Source: Cichorium intybus
Lineage: Eukaryota; Streptophyta; Magnoliopsida; Asterales; Asteraceae
Reading direction: 5' to 3'
Length of the DNA: 64,000 bases
Assembly (NCBI GenBank): GCA_023525715.1
Contig: CM042011.1
Location: forward strand, 61,878,354-61,942,353
Below, one piece after another: positions 1 through 10,920 of this stretch (position 1 is its first letter; each line of letters begins with the position of its first letter). The notes under the pieces were generated by a model. The model was given only the letters and a program-made list of their open reading frames with translations, did no database searches and had not been told where the DNA came from. Position numbers and translations under genes: made by a program.

Positions 1-714
1 CGGCTTAGTTCTTCTCGTTCCTGCCCTACTGTCTTACTAGTCCTGTGTAATTTCTGATTTATGATTGTGCTGCGTTTTCTTGGTACATAATATTCATTAT
101 TTGTAAATGATTTGATTTTGGGCTTTATCATATGATTTGAATTAGGTGTTTGTTTTTGTTATTTTTCCAAATAAGTTGCTATAAAAGGAGCAAGTGATTG
201 TTGGTACTTTCTGATAATTTTAGGGTGAAATCTTTGCTTCACCTTGTTACGTCTAAAAACATCTTTGTTATTTAATGCAATGTGAAAATAGGAAAGAGAG
301 CTGCCAAAAATACCATCTTAGGGCATATTGTGATATGATTTTGGTGAACAAAGTGAGCACGTATTTGAACTTCCACCCAAACCAATGAATTTACTAACTT
401 CTCAAATTGGTGCTAATGCAATTTCTTAAGCTATAAAGAATGTTTCCTTGAAGCATCATACAACTTTGACTAGTACATCATAATTGATTCATTGTTAAAA
501 GGCTTTGTTTGAAAAAGATAAATATGGTAAAAAAATCCATTTTTATTTCATCTTTTAATACAGTATAACAAGGAAATCGATTATCATTTCATTTTTCTAG
601 TGAATTCTGAGTTCTACCAAACAAGAGAATCATTTTCCATTCTCCGGCTTAATTTCTTTTTTTCTCATTATTTATATTGTATTCTTCAATTCCATTTCTC
701 TATATCAAACATTT
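1..714. other. Gene-free left edge
   Basis: No open reading frame, RNA gene or recognisable transposon end is visible. The sequence is AT-rich and unique within the window. It could be the flank or untranslated end of a gene lying outside the window to the left, but nothing in it shows that. Confidence 0.4.
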
Positions 715-971
715 TAAATCAATTCCATCAACCTTTTATGAATAATCCACAATAAATCAACTTTTTTCTAACTTCATGTTATCATCACATAACCACGTTT
801 ATTCTGTATAATAATAAAACTTAAACAAATAACCCTGTAATTTGATTTACTAAACCGTTTTTTTTTTCGGATTGTGTTTTTAATACACATTTCAATATAC
901 GACCAAATCTTATATCTAACAAGAATGACTACAATACTCTTATACATACAATAACTACTCCTTTGTATCTT

Positions 972-2030
972 CTAAATAATCAAACAACAACCAAACTGAA
1001 TATGGCCTGTGTACTCCATGGGCACGTGAGCTTTGGTCCAAACACGATCGTTCAAATCCAGCGTATAAGCACCATTTGGCTCGCCGTATTTTGATGCACC
1101 GATCAACAAGAGATGTCCATCGAATGCTAATAGGCATGGTGTACTTGCCATGTCATCAGGCAGTCTTGCTAAAAACTGCCACTTGTCATCTTCTAGCACA
1201 ACCACATCATTAGCATCACATGTGTACATTTTCCCATTGGTACCTTCGACACAAAATTTCGGGGATTTTATGGTGTGGGAGAACATGTCATTGCTTTCAG
1301 TCCACTCTCTTGCTGACGTGTCGAAGGTTTCGACGCTTTGGTAGAAGCCACCTTGCATGTTTGTAGGATAACCACTCATGACGTGGAACTTGCCAAGATG
1401 GAATAAGACCTTGCATTCGTCTCGCTCTTTTGCCATGTCTGGTAAGTTGGACCAACTATCCCTTGCCACGTTGTATATCCATGCAGATTTAAGGGCTTTC
1501 TTGTCCAGGTCATGCCCACCGGCGACGAACACCGTCCGGTCACCGTCAGAAGCACAGCCAAAAAACGATCTGGGGCCACCGGGCATGTCAGCACCACGAT
1601 GCCACGTGGACGAGAGAAAATCGAAAAGAAAAACTGATTCAAGACACTCCCAACTCTCCGGGTCATACCCACCCATAACAGCAAGATTTGACCCGACGGT
1701 AACAATCCGGCAGAACAACGGTAAACCATTCGAGAACTCCGGTAAAGGTGGTATTTCAGACCAGCAACCCGTTTCCGGTTCGAAAACCACAAGATGGTAA
1801 ACCGGAACGTGCAAACACTTCCAGTTTCCGGTCGGTTTCACGTGAGCCTGAGAGAGAACGATGAGAGATTGAGCTTTGTTGGTGGACTTCCGGAGGCGGA
1901 GAAGCTCCGGCAGCTCAATCTCAGCTTTCCAAGCTTTGCATACTGATCGGAAGCGATGGAGTTGGTTAAAAGGAACTCGAATTAAGCATTGAAGAGCAAT
2001 ATCATGAGGAAGATCTGTAATTAGATCCAT
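972..2030 (-). CDS. F-box/kelch-repeat protein of the KFB/KMD type (copy 1)
   Basis: Intronless gene for 352 aa. The frame is open 13 codons further upstream, but only from a TTG; the first ATG is at 2030 and gives the MDLITDLP.. start usual in this family. Residues 3-45 form the F-box (LP.DIALQCLIRVPF..L.RFRSVCKAW), which binds SKP1 of SCF ubiquitin ligases. The rest holds kelch blades, visible as VMGGYDP near 130, the PGGPRSFFGCASDGDRTVFVAGGHD block near 150-175, and DMAKERDECKVLFHLGKFHVMSGY near 198-221. In Arabidopsis this subfamily (KFB01/20/39/50, also called KISS ME DEADLY) directs degradation of phenylalanine ammonia-lyase and type-B response regulators in phenylpropanoid and cytokinin control. 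The substrate here is inferred from family only. No stop or frameshift. About 39 of 365 residues of the open frame differ from copy 2, without gaps. Confidence 0.93.
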   Translation of the reverse strand: MDLITDLPHDIALQCLIRVPFNQLHRFRSVCKAWKAEIELPELLRLRKSTNKAQSLIVLSQAHVKPTGNWKCLHVPVYHLVVFEPETGCWSEIPPLPEFSNGLPLFCRIVTVGSNLAVMGGYDPESWECLESVFLFDFLSSTWHRGADMPGGPRSFFGCASDGDRTVFVAGGHDLDKKALKSAWIYNVARDSWSNLPDMAKERDECKVLFHLGKFHVMSGYPTNMQGGFYQSVETFDTSAREWTESNDMFSHTIKSPKFCVEGTNGKMYTCDANDVVVLEDDKWQFLARLPDDMASTPCLLAFDGHLLLIGASKYGEPNGAYTLDLNDRVWTKAHVPMEYTGHIQFGCCLII

Positions 2031-2110
2031 GAAATAATTGATTTGCAGAAAATGTGAAATTTGTTTCAAGTCGAGAAGAAGATGAATGAATCGAAGTTGA
2101 GATTAAAGTA

Positions 2111-2124
2111 TTTATATTTATATA
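2111..2124 (-). promoter_or_regulatory. Candidate TATA box of F-box copy 1
   Basis: On the minus strand this reads TATATAAATATAAA, 81-94 bp upstream of the ATG. The same box, 5-6 bp shorter, stands at the matching place before copy 2. Position and conservation support it; there is no transcript evidence. Confidence 0.4.
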
Positions 2125-3059
2125 AGAAATGAAAGTCTAAAACATTGCCATTGGATTGCGAACCAAAATTCCGCTGATTTTACAGCATCTGTTTGCTACA
2201 ATTGGTATCGTATTTTATACAGGAATCCCACTTGATCCTGTTGGCCACTGCATATGTAAGAAGATATTGATGACATCTTTGTCAGATTCTGGATAAATGG
2301 ATAAATAAACCTCAACTAGTCAAATATCTGATAAATTTCAGTGTTGGCTCTTTGAACTGTAAATTGTGCATATAATACGCTGAATAATGTGTAGGATATA
2401 ATTCAAAATTTCAAACATATAACTTATATGAGAAGCTATATTAAAATAACAAATTGGAAAAAAATAATAATGGAAAACGACAATTATATGATGTTTGACG
2501 AATTACTCCTTATAACCTTGTACCAAGGAGGAAAACCAGAAGTTAATTAATAAAAACTGTTGATTGATTTTGTATTTCTTTTCGTTTATCCTGTCTATAT
2601 CGAAAGTTTTTTTTATTTTACAACATGTTTAAACTTTGAATTTTTTTTTTTATTGAATCCTGTTACCCGGTTTCGTAGATTATCTTCCGGCAATACTTTC
2701 TTTTTATTTTTCCGGAAAAGTCCATAAAAAATTTTCCGATAAGACAATAATTTTTTTGATTTTTTAGAAAAAATCTCACATTTGACAAACTCTTTCATGT
2801 GGACCCTAAATTTTATTTTTCTGGAAAAAACATCATATTTGTGATGACTATTATGTTCTTGATGGTGGAAGATGAAGACTCTATTGTAGTGATGTTTTTT
2901 ACCATGATAAAAATGGATGTTTCATTGTATCTGTGATTGCTTCATCCATAAAGATGTATATATGATGAAGCTATCGTGACTCATGACAAAGATTCGTCAT
3001 GATGTGACACATGTTTTACATGTAGAAGACCTGATTGTTCGGGTTTTCTATATCTAAAT

Positions 3060-4030
3060 CACTTAAAATGGACCGAACAACTTTGGTTTAGGTGGATTTG
3101 TATATGTTGGATTTGCGTTCACATACCAAGCATCCTAAGTCACTGACTCATTTTCTTAGTAATGAGGTTGTATGTATGGATTCAATTAGGGGAATGGGTC
3201 GGTATCTTAGGTTATGAATAAGATTTGCATAAGTTTTGCGATATGCATAGGTTTCAAAAATAAATATATCTACACCACTTAAACCTATAATACACATACA
3301 CACATTTGGGACAAGCATCTCCTTCAAAAAGAACATTTCGAAAATATGACGAAATCAACAATGTTTACATATGTATGAAAAGATATGTAGTAAAAAAAAT
3401 TCAGCTTTTACAGCTCCATCAGGTATGATAGGCAGCTATGCTTCCTATGTCCAGTCCCCTTATAGTGGATGCATATTGCTTCTTGAGGATCCTCAATGGA
3501 TGTATCGCATATTGATCCTTACCCTTCTGGAGCTTGGGGTCGGAATTGGTTGAACCAACTATGCCCTTCTACTGTCCCATCCACTGGTTTGTCCTCATTG
3601 TTTTGATACATCCCTCCCTTATAGCTAGCATATGAGTAGTTGGATTAGAGTGTTTTATTTTGGCCATGCTAGACTGAATTGAGCATGCCATGTAGCTCTA
3701 TGATAGACTTTTCCATATTATCTGTAGCCGGTTCCAACATAACCCGGAAACCTACATTCCATGAGAGCTTTCACAGTGTCAAATTATTCTTGTCATTCTT
3801 GCTCTTGGAATATTTCTTTCAGCAGCAAGATCATGTCATGTGTCCTTAGATTCTCAAAGCTCTTTTGGAGATATGGAATCATGGTTGCAAGCATGACGCA
3901 AGCCACCTTAGTTGACTCTATGAGACGAGAATCATACTCATTCTTTTTAGCTCTAGTTGTATTGTTTCGAGGAGCTTCATGCAGAGGTTCATCAATGGCT
4001 CAAATTTTATTATCATTTGAGTATGATTTC
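3060..4030 (-). pseudogene. Decayed Copia gag/protease relic
   Basis: Read on the minus strand, short frames match Copia Gag. Around 3760-3960 there is STKVACVMLATM followed by LQKSFENLRTHDMI and LLKEIFQEQE, the usual UBN2-type Gag core. Around 3440-3500 a zinc-knuckle-like CIHYKGTGHRKHSC appears, in which the second cysteine of CX2CX4HX4C has become tyrosine. Near 3300-3336 there is FLKEMLVPNV, like the region after the protease. Several stops and frame changes separate these pieces. No LTRs were found around it. It is older than the Copia element at 35834-43452. Confidence 0.55.
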
Positions 4031-4094
4031 CAAATCATAACACCAATCAAGCTAAATTAAGCTATTTAGTTTATCCTTTGAAAGGATACTTAGC

Positions 4095-4220
4095 AGTGAA
4101 AAGTTCGAAACAAAAGACTTTACATTTCTTGACATCTATAAGACAATAACTTTTATTAGTGAAAAGTTCGAAACAAAAGACTTTACATTTCTTGACATCT
4201 ATAAGACAAGAACTTTTATT
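4095..4220. repeat. 63-bp direct tandem duplication, two copies
   Basis: The unit beginning AGTGAAAAGTTCGAAACAAA at 4095 starts again at 4158, a period of 63 bp, with nearly no change (one T to G near the end). This points to a recent local slippage or unequal exchange inside the foldback element. Confidence 0.85.
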
Positions 4221-4329
4221 AGTGATTTGATAATTATCCTTTATAAAATTAATTATCCAAAAAATTGTTTTATTAAAAGCTAAAATTTATACACGGTGGA
4301 TGTTTATCTTGATCATATTTGTGTTGGTT

Positions 4330-4508
4330 ATTGTGTTCTTGTTGAACGAAGGTGGAGATTCGATTGTATTTATGGTTTTTACCATTTTAAAAATAGATGT
4401 TTCATTGTATTTGTGATTGCAAAAAAAATACAATGAAACCTCTATTTTTAAAATGGTAAATACCATAAATACAATCGAATCTCCACCTTCGTCCAACAAG
4501 AACACAAT
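4330..4508. repeat. Near-perfect 82-bp hairpin
   Basis: 4330-4411 pairs with 4427-4508 without gaps; I count three mismatches in 82 positions. The loop is 15 nt. It lies at the inner edge of the right arm of the foldback element, so it may be a tandem inverted copy of the element's own arm. A transcript from either strand would fold into a long double-stranded RNA. Confidence 0.85.
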
Positions 4509-4705
4509 ACCCAGCACAAATGTGATGTTTTCCGGAGAATAAAAATTTAGGGTCTACATGAAAATATTTGTCAAATGTTAGGTTATTTCTTGAAAAGAAA
4601 ATTATAGGGTCTTTTCTGGAAAAAAAAATTAGGGTCTTTTACGGGAAAAAGGGTATTACCAGAAGATGACCTATAAAACTGGCTAATTTGACTGAATCAA
4701 AAAGT

Positions 4706-5394
4706 CTCTCCAAAATTAAAGTCTTTTTTGAAACTTCCGGTCTAAACAAAATATATAAATTCTTCTATGGAATAAACTCTTTATCAAAATGCAACCTTTA
4801 TTTGTATTATGTTATAATAATATAAAAGTAGGGCATAATTTACTAAAATTAAATACATAAATTTGAAGACCTTATTATAACGATAAGGGAAAGTCAAAAC
4901 TCAAAAGTTAATGGATAAAAATGGAAGTTGACAAAATAAATGAAAGACCATATTATAGGATATAGCCAATTCTATTTGCATTAAAATACTACAAACAATT
5001 GCGGCATGAGTTTTTTTTTATCTATTACAACTAATTACAAAGTTTTGTATGTTTTTATTTATTTATTATTGATAAATATTTTATAATAGTTTTGTTATTG
5101 TAAAGTCATTTATTGGCTTCAAGACCTTAGGAATTAGATTTTTGGGTATTTGTATGTTTTTATTTATTTATTATTGACAAATATTTTATAATACTTTTAT
5201 TATTGACAACTATTTCATGTACGGTGGTTACATGTCACTAAGGTCTTTGCATGATGCATAGATACACGTTTAACTAGAGATGCTACTACATTGTTTATGC
5301 TTCGAGTTACCATTGTTTCCTTTAGTAAGAAGGTGTTCTTTTATGAGAGTAGAGAACTTGGATGTTGTGATTTAGAAGTAGTTGGATTAAATCA
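4706..5394. other. Gene-free AT-rich spacer with a 55-bp direct repeat
   Basis: No gene is visible. The stretch TTTTTATTTATTTATTATTG with its flanks at about 5045-5100 is repeated at about 5150-5205. A related sequence recurs at 24297-24345, so this is probably part of an old dispersed repeat. Confidence 0.5.
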
Positions 5395-6113
5395 TGCAAC
5401 TAAAATTAAACCTAAAAGGATAAGTAGGGTTTATACCTTTCTTGATCTTCAAGTAGTTGGATGAAGAAGGTCCAAAGTAGCACCCGTCTAGTGGAATGCC
5501 ACAAAGATCAAGGACACAAAGAACAACACTCTAAAACCCTAGCCAATGCCTCCAAATTATGAGTATACTTCACGATTTCTTGAGGTCCAAGAAACCTCCA
5601 AATCGTGGACTTCAAGGTCACGATCTTTGCGACCCAAGAGGAAAAGAAATCACAAAGAGAGAAAGAGAGAGAGAGAGGGGGGAGGGTATAATGGGTTGGT
5701 GGTGATCGTCGAAGGCCGTAAGGTTGCTTCAAGCTGAAGCAAGGGATAGGAGAGATGAGAGGGCGATGACTACAAAGGGGGGATTAAGGTTTCAAGAATT
5801 GTTGCTTAAGTTTCCCATCCATAGTATTTATACTAGAGGAAACCATAATCCTTGATAACCTTATCAATGTGGGATAACATCTAGTGCTTAAAAGCGATTA
5901 CACTTTATCACTTATCAAGTTTGTACTTATTTCTTTTAGCCCCTATAGTTTCCAATTAATTCACATGAAATGATAAATTAATAAATTAATTTCTTTTAAC
6001 TCCACACCCAATTATATTTATCCTTTAAACATGATTTGCGTGTAACCCAATAGGACCATTGTGTTTAAGTAAATGTTTCATACTTATTGAGACACTAGTC
6101 ATAGTACCAACAG
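5395..6113 (-). mobile_element. LTR-like relic, possibly a solo Copia LTR
   Basis: On the minus strand the segment begins TGTTGGTACTATGACTAG and ends near TTTAGTTGCA, so it has TG..CA ends. It carries typical LTR content: a short TATA-like stretch near 5830, AT-rich tracts, and a purine tract at 5640-5685. No flanking target duplication was found and there is no second copy here to test the borders. Confidence 0.3.
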
Positions 6114-6296
6114 GTTGTTACCAATCTCTTGGTGTTTTAAAAATGATTTTAGGTATCACATCGTGTTTAGAATGTGAAAGTTTCTTACACCCGTGATGTC
6201 TAATCTTGATAATGCTCACTAGGCTTCACAAGCATAATCTTAGTATTTTGACACGTGTCTAGATCAAGTGCTCTAATTGAATATCAAAGATAGATT

Positions 6297-6885
6297 AAAC
6301 GGATTGGCAGGTCAATGATACAACTCATATAATGTTAAAGTCAACACGAGACATGGCGCTAGCCGGCTAGGGCATTAATTCTCAATTTTTTGTTTACTGA
6401 GTGTCTTTAGTTTGTGTTTTTGTCTAAACACAAACAACATGCAATACGGTTGATTGTAAGGACAAGCAGTAATTCATGATTTCTCAAAGGTTACATAATA
6501 GTTACTTCCTAGCTCGACTGGCTCATTGACCCTCCTTAGAGAAAATGTAGTTTATTTAAATATCATAAATGAGCCGTTTTTTCACCTCATAAGGAGTTGC
6601 GAAATAAACAAGCACATTTTGAGACTCTTATAAAAAACTTGTGATGAGAATGGATATAAAATAGACCCATCATAATAAATTAGTTCACAATCCATAATGT
6701 AATTTGCACCTCTTAGTAGAGTTGAGTTTCGAATCAAATTTTTTCATAAAGCTAGTTTGCAAATGTAGGAATAAGTATCGAAATAGTTAATGACATAAAC
6801 GCTATTTCGCCACGCAAAATGCGTTTCGAAAGTTAGTGCTAAATGAATCTATTGGATGTGACATATGTGTTTGTGTATGTCCTAT
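6297..6885. repeat. Partial unit of the 912-bp tandem array (left of the LTR element)
   Basis: It aligns with about 14097-14672, 15000-15587 and 15930-16060. Shared landmarks are CATATAATGTTAAAGTCAAC, CTCAATTTTTTGTTTACTGA, CCTTAGAGAAAATGTAGTT and TGACATATGTGTTTGTGT. It is separated from the rest of the array by the insertion at 6886-13763. Confidence 0.8.
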
Positions 6886-7648
6886 TGAAGGGTTTTCTAT
6901 GCAATCAATGAACAAATAATTCCTATGGTTCACATGCAACCCTAGAAAGATCTATGTTTTCTTCTATGAAGATAATAAACTAAAACCTAAGGCCAACAAT
7001 TATTTCTAAAGTATAAATCAGAAGAACCAACCTTTGATTCTTGATCCAGAAGCTAGCAGCACAAGTGTCCTGCCTCAAATGGAATCACACCCAAGCAATG
7101 GAGAAGACAGTCCAGCAGAGTATTCTTGGTTGTAGTTGGCGCAGGTTTTGAGCCTCCAGAGGGTTCCTTATATAGCCTCCAAGAGGCTACAGCTGAAACC
7201 CTAGAGAAGCCCCTTAATGGACAAGCCTGTTATCCATTTGGGTAAGTCTCTAAAAACCCTAACTAGGGTTTCGAAATTATGGAGATGGCCTCCATAATTT
7301 CGCCCAACTTGAGGCTTCCACTGGCTAGCCTTTTATTCAACTATTGAATAATTACAAAGCCAGTCCCTGCACTTTTAATTAATTAATTTAATCACTGAAT
7401 TAAATGCAATTAATTCTAGATTAAATCTTAATTAATTATTATAGTTTCTAATTAATATATTAACACTTAAATATATTAATAAACCATTTAATTAATTCTA
7501 TTGATTTATTACATAATTAATAAATCAACCTTTTACTCTACTGAACTCTATCCTAACCTCCAGCTATGAGGGCAACCCAAATGGACTTTGCTTCAATTAA
7601 CAAGATAAATATAAATATAAAGTCATGGTTTAGACACCTAATCCAACA
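6886..7648 (-). repeat. 3' LTR of the gag-only element
   Basis: Aligns over its full length with 13001-13763 with no gap noticed. It is bordered inside by the polypurine tract and outside by the CCTAT target duplication. It is also related to the solo LTR at 33810-34574. Confidence 0.93.
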
Positions 7649-7662
7649 GTCTCCCACTTGGA
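7649..7662 (-). promoter_or_regulatory. Polypurine tract of the gag-only element
   Basis: On the sense strand it reads TCCAAGTGGGAGAC directly before the 3' LTR. This is the usual Copia plus-strand primer form, and the same sequence stands next to the 3' LTR of the Copia element at 36527-36540. Confidence 0.85.
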
Positions 7663-8717
7663 TAAGTCTATGACTTTAATTTATCTTCTAATTAATAAAC
7701 AACCTGCAACTTCCAAGAAACTGCTGCCGAACTCTGACCCAGTCAGTTCTGTCCAAAGATAAGTGATCATATGATCCTTCGTCCAACAAGATATTTTCAG
7801 ACACGAGACATGGATTGAGATCAATCTTTTTCCGATACTCTGTTTCCCGATTTCCGATTCTGCTTATGACTTTCGGACTTCTAATTGAACACATCAATTT
7901 AGTCCAGGCTGTCCAGCACTTTAGTCAACTTCAAAATCATCGAGCGGCCTACAGATATCTGTTTCCCACCAGGGTCACGGAATGAATAAGCTTCGACTCA
8001 TATGATTGTGTCTTTTACTTATCAAATCGTATACAACAATGCGTTTTGTAACATCGAGTTACCGATGCATTTTCGCATTATCAATGCACAACCGACTCGT
8101 AAATTTCAACTCATATGTCTCCGCTTCAAGATCATACGATATTATCGTCTCAACATTGCTCGTGATGTAATCCATGAAGCAATCTATTAAGCGCGGGTTT
8201 ATCCAATACTCAAATCTCTATTTCTAAGTACTCATGGACGTTGTAGCAGTCTTACTGCAATGTCTAACTCCTTAGACAATCTACAAACCAATTCACGACA
8301 GTCTTTGTTCATACTTACTCCCAAAAAGTATGAGCGACTGTGGACTTTTGAATAATCAAATTATTCGGGAAGTGAAACATGCAAAATTGAAACATAAAAT
8401 CTGAGTGGTGGCTACTATTGCCTAATTACCAAGTCTCCACAAGGTAATCACCAAGTCGGATTTTACATAAACTATTATCGGTTTCTAGATTCCTTTTAAA
8501 CTTTTTTAATTCGTGTTATGTATCTATGTCTACTTGACCTTTCACTCTTTCCATGTATTCAAATGTTATACATTTATACACTTCATCCGATCGGATATCC
8601 TTCCGATGATATTTCAATTTGGTCATACTGTCATTCTCACTAACAACTCCATTCTATGTACTGTGACTTTCCATGGTTCTCGGGATCTTTAGTTCACATG
8701 ACTGCACCCTGGGACTA

Positions 8718-8776
8718 TTTCGAGGTGTTACGATGTGTCGGTAAGCCACACACGCTCCATCGGAATGCCAACGAAA
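8718..8776 (-). ncRNA. Conserved-loop hairpin A (cis-acting RNA element, putative)
   Basis: Stem CGATG/CATCG (8731-8735, 8758-8762) closes a 22-nt loop with the core CGGTAAGCCACACACGCT. Outside it GGTGTT/AATGCC (with wobbles) and TTTCG/CGAAA extend the stem. The loop is shared with five other sites in the window while the stem bases differ. The transcript is the minus strand, so the RNA carries the complement. Function is unknown. Confidence 0.55.
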
Positions 8777-9111
8777 TTATTTAACCATTAAGTCCTTATT
8801 TTAAAAACTCTTTTCAAATTGTTATCAACATTCACCCCTAATCATTTTCCAATGATTTCTCACGTATGTACAAAATCCATCAAGTATTCCCAGCCAGGTC
8901 ATATCCTGAATCTGACTCACATTTTGGCACATTTTGAGAATCCAAAATCCAGAGCTTATGGCACATTTTGAGAATCCAAACCTTTCTGACATCTTAATGG
9001 ATATCTTTCAGCCCCTTAAAATCCAATCCATTGGCATATTTTGAGAATCTGAATATCCTTTCTTACGAGATGCCCGCGGGGAAATCCCGAGCCCATGTAC
9101 CTTTATACTGG

Positions 9112-9180
9112 CATATTCTTTGTAAGTCCCTATTAGTGTGTCGGTGATCCACACGCGCTCCACTAACGACTTACAATATG
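9112..9180 (-). ncRNA. Conserved-loop hairpin B (putative)
   Basis: Stem TTAGTG/CACTAA (9133-9138, 9161-9166) closes a 22-nt loop with the core CGGTGATCCACACGCGCT. It continues outward as TGTAAGTC/GACTTACA (9121-9128, 9168-9175) and CATAT/ATATG. This is the longest stem of the set. The only conserved part across copies is the loop; the arms match each other and not the arms of other copies. Confidence 0.6.
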
Positions 9181-10299
9181 CAGTATCCTTTCGGATTTCA
9201 TCTTCTATTGAGAGTGCTTCTCTCGGAGCCAATTACTTGACTCTGAGTATCGCCTCACTCAACCAGATGTTCTGAAGGTACGTTTCTGTCCATGTTGGTT
9301 TCTTTTGATGATTACTGCCACTGGTTTTAAGACCAGTTGTAAAATCAATCAAACTGTCACATAGACTGCATCTCATCCTAAGGTTCTCTTAATTGGCAGC
9401 AACCGGGCTCACCAATGCTTCCAAGTAGCCGGATTGCTAATCCGTACCAACTATAGTGTTTTACCACCAATCGGTATGTCACACCGATCATAACTACTTA
9501 TGATGGTGATCAGTACTACTGGTCAAGAGAAGATTATGTCAGTGTTGAAACAGAAATATGATTTCTGCTCTAAGCCTAGTGATGACTAAATGGTCTTTCT
9601 CTTGGGTAATCCTGAACTCATTCAGGACTGTCCCAACTCCCACTGTCTCCTTAGAATATGAGGTCTTTCTAAAAGAGCTCTTTCTTTTCCAGGTACAGCG
9701 GGATAGTCAGTGAAACGTCATTTCTGATTAGGTTCAGGATAGTCATGAGGTTCGGACGAACAGTACAAGACCCTAGACCTTTAATGTACAAGTGGGACAA
9801 TCCCAGCTTTACATTTCAGACAGTGTCTGCAAAACCTACTTAGTCGAAGATGTGGTTGGAATATGGTTTATATGGTCTGACTAGTTTAGTGTTTAATTTA
9901 CGGGAAACTAATTGGCAATGTATCTCATACATCGAGGATCGAACTGTTTCGACCAATGCTCCATTATCTTCCCCAGGACACATTATAACTATTAATGTTC
10001 TTGGAAGAGAATAACTGTGAAACATTTTCCCAGTTTAAGTTGTCACTCAGGTTCTGTGAATCTCGTACTTCCTTTGAAGTCCTCGAACCGTTCAAGGTTT
10101 CAATCCAATCGCTTATTCTGATAAGCGAGGTCATATTCGTCATACCGACTGACAAATATTGTGAAGTACAAACAATTGTGTTCTATTTGGAGATTCGAGC
10201 AATACACAGCAACTGATGTGTTCGTTGCTTCTAATCTCAATCTCTTTTACATCTCTATGTAAACTTATGACTTTGTTAATTCTGTTCAAGACTTGCAAT

Positions 10300-10560
10300 C
10301 TTCAGTTGACTCTAAGTCAACTGATTCCAAAATCTTATCCTTTGGATCTTTGGGTGATTCATTTCTTGCCACATGTGCTTTATAAAGAACTTAATCATCA
10401 TCTGACTTTAAGTCAAATGATTCCAAGGTCCTGTCCAACTGGATCTTTGGTTGATTCATTTCTTTACACATTAAGAACTCAATTCATCATGAGACTCTAA
10501 GTCAAATGATTCCAAAGTCCTGTCCAACTGGACCTTTGGTTGAATTGATTCTTAAAACAT
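10300..10560. repeat. Threefold imperfect tandem repeat in the gag-only element
   Basis: A unit containing CTAAGTCAA.TGATTCCAA followed by a TTTGG..GATTCATTTCTT block starts near 10311, 10408 and 10495 (spacing about 90-97 bp). It is not coding. It is part of the non-coding 3' region downstream of gag. Confidence 0.7.
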
Positions 10561-10920
10561 TAACAATCATAAGGGACACAATTCCTAAAATCCAAACACT
10601 TTGGATGCATTCAACATTCAAGTTATTACTAATTTTGCATCCAACACAATCATACAACATTTCAAGGATATTTCAAACAACACGTGTTAAAAGAAAATTG
10701 ACAATTTTATTAAAACAAAAATCCTTGCACAATGTACTATATGATGGATAATGTCATACGCATCTAAAAGCTAATAACAATATTTCAATATCTAACTAAA
10801 CTTCAAAACTGCATGAGCTGGAAATCCAATCCGTATGTGCTCCTATGCGCCAATGTCCCGTACCCTACTGATTCTCTACATACAAACCAAAATGTGACTA
10901 TCACATTATGCATCAAGGAA

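Larger units (their letters stand above)
715..2515. repeat. Segmental duplication, copy 1
   Basis: This block, with the F-box gene and both flanks, aligns along its length with 16477-17999 plus 19691-19945. Shared non-coding landmarks include the CCATCAA..ATGAAT stretch near 725, the AATAATAAAACTTAAACAAATAACC stretch near 810-832, and the GATATAATTC..ACATATAACTTATATGAGAAGC stretch near 2395-2435. Similarity fades near 2515 and resumes weakly near 4820-4880 against 19960-20035. The gap is filled in copy 1 by a foldback transposon, so the original duplication probably reached that far. Confidence 0.85.
2650..4705. mobile_element. Foldback DNA transposon with about 300-bp diverged inverted ends
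   Basis: The segment 2650-2945 is clearly related to the reverse complement of 4418-4705. Matching landmarks on both arms are GAATC..GT..ACC, TCTTC.GG.AATAC, ACATTTGACAAA, TCATGT.GACCCTAAATTTT, and the GTTCTTG..GGTGGA block. The interior has a decayed Copia gag and no transposase. The matching interval beside F-box copy 2 lacks this DNA, so it probably entered copy 1 after the duplication. The exact termini and target duplication could not be fixed. Long inverted ends suggest a Mutator-like element, but that is a guess. Confidence 0.6.
7663..10920. other. Non-coding 3' region of the gag-only element
   Basis: No frame here resembles protease, integrase or reverse transcriptase. The first roughly 750 bp align with 36541-37300 of the Copia element (for example the CAGTCTCCCACTTGGATAAG and CAGATATCTGTTTCCC stretches). 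The rest has no partner in the window. It holds two of the conserved-loop hairpins (8718-8776, 9112-9180) and a threefold repeat near 10300-10560. Confidence 0.75.

Noticed and set aside
1378..1800. Open frame on the plus strand opposite F-box copy 1 (and its twin at 17132-17554)
   Set aside because: It is the antisense of a conserved kelch gene and is preserved in both copies only because the sense frame is conserved.
972..2069. Longer F-box frame starting 13 codons upstream
   Set aside because: The upstream codon is TTG in both copies; the first ATG is at 2030 (17784 in copy 2) and matches the family start.
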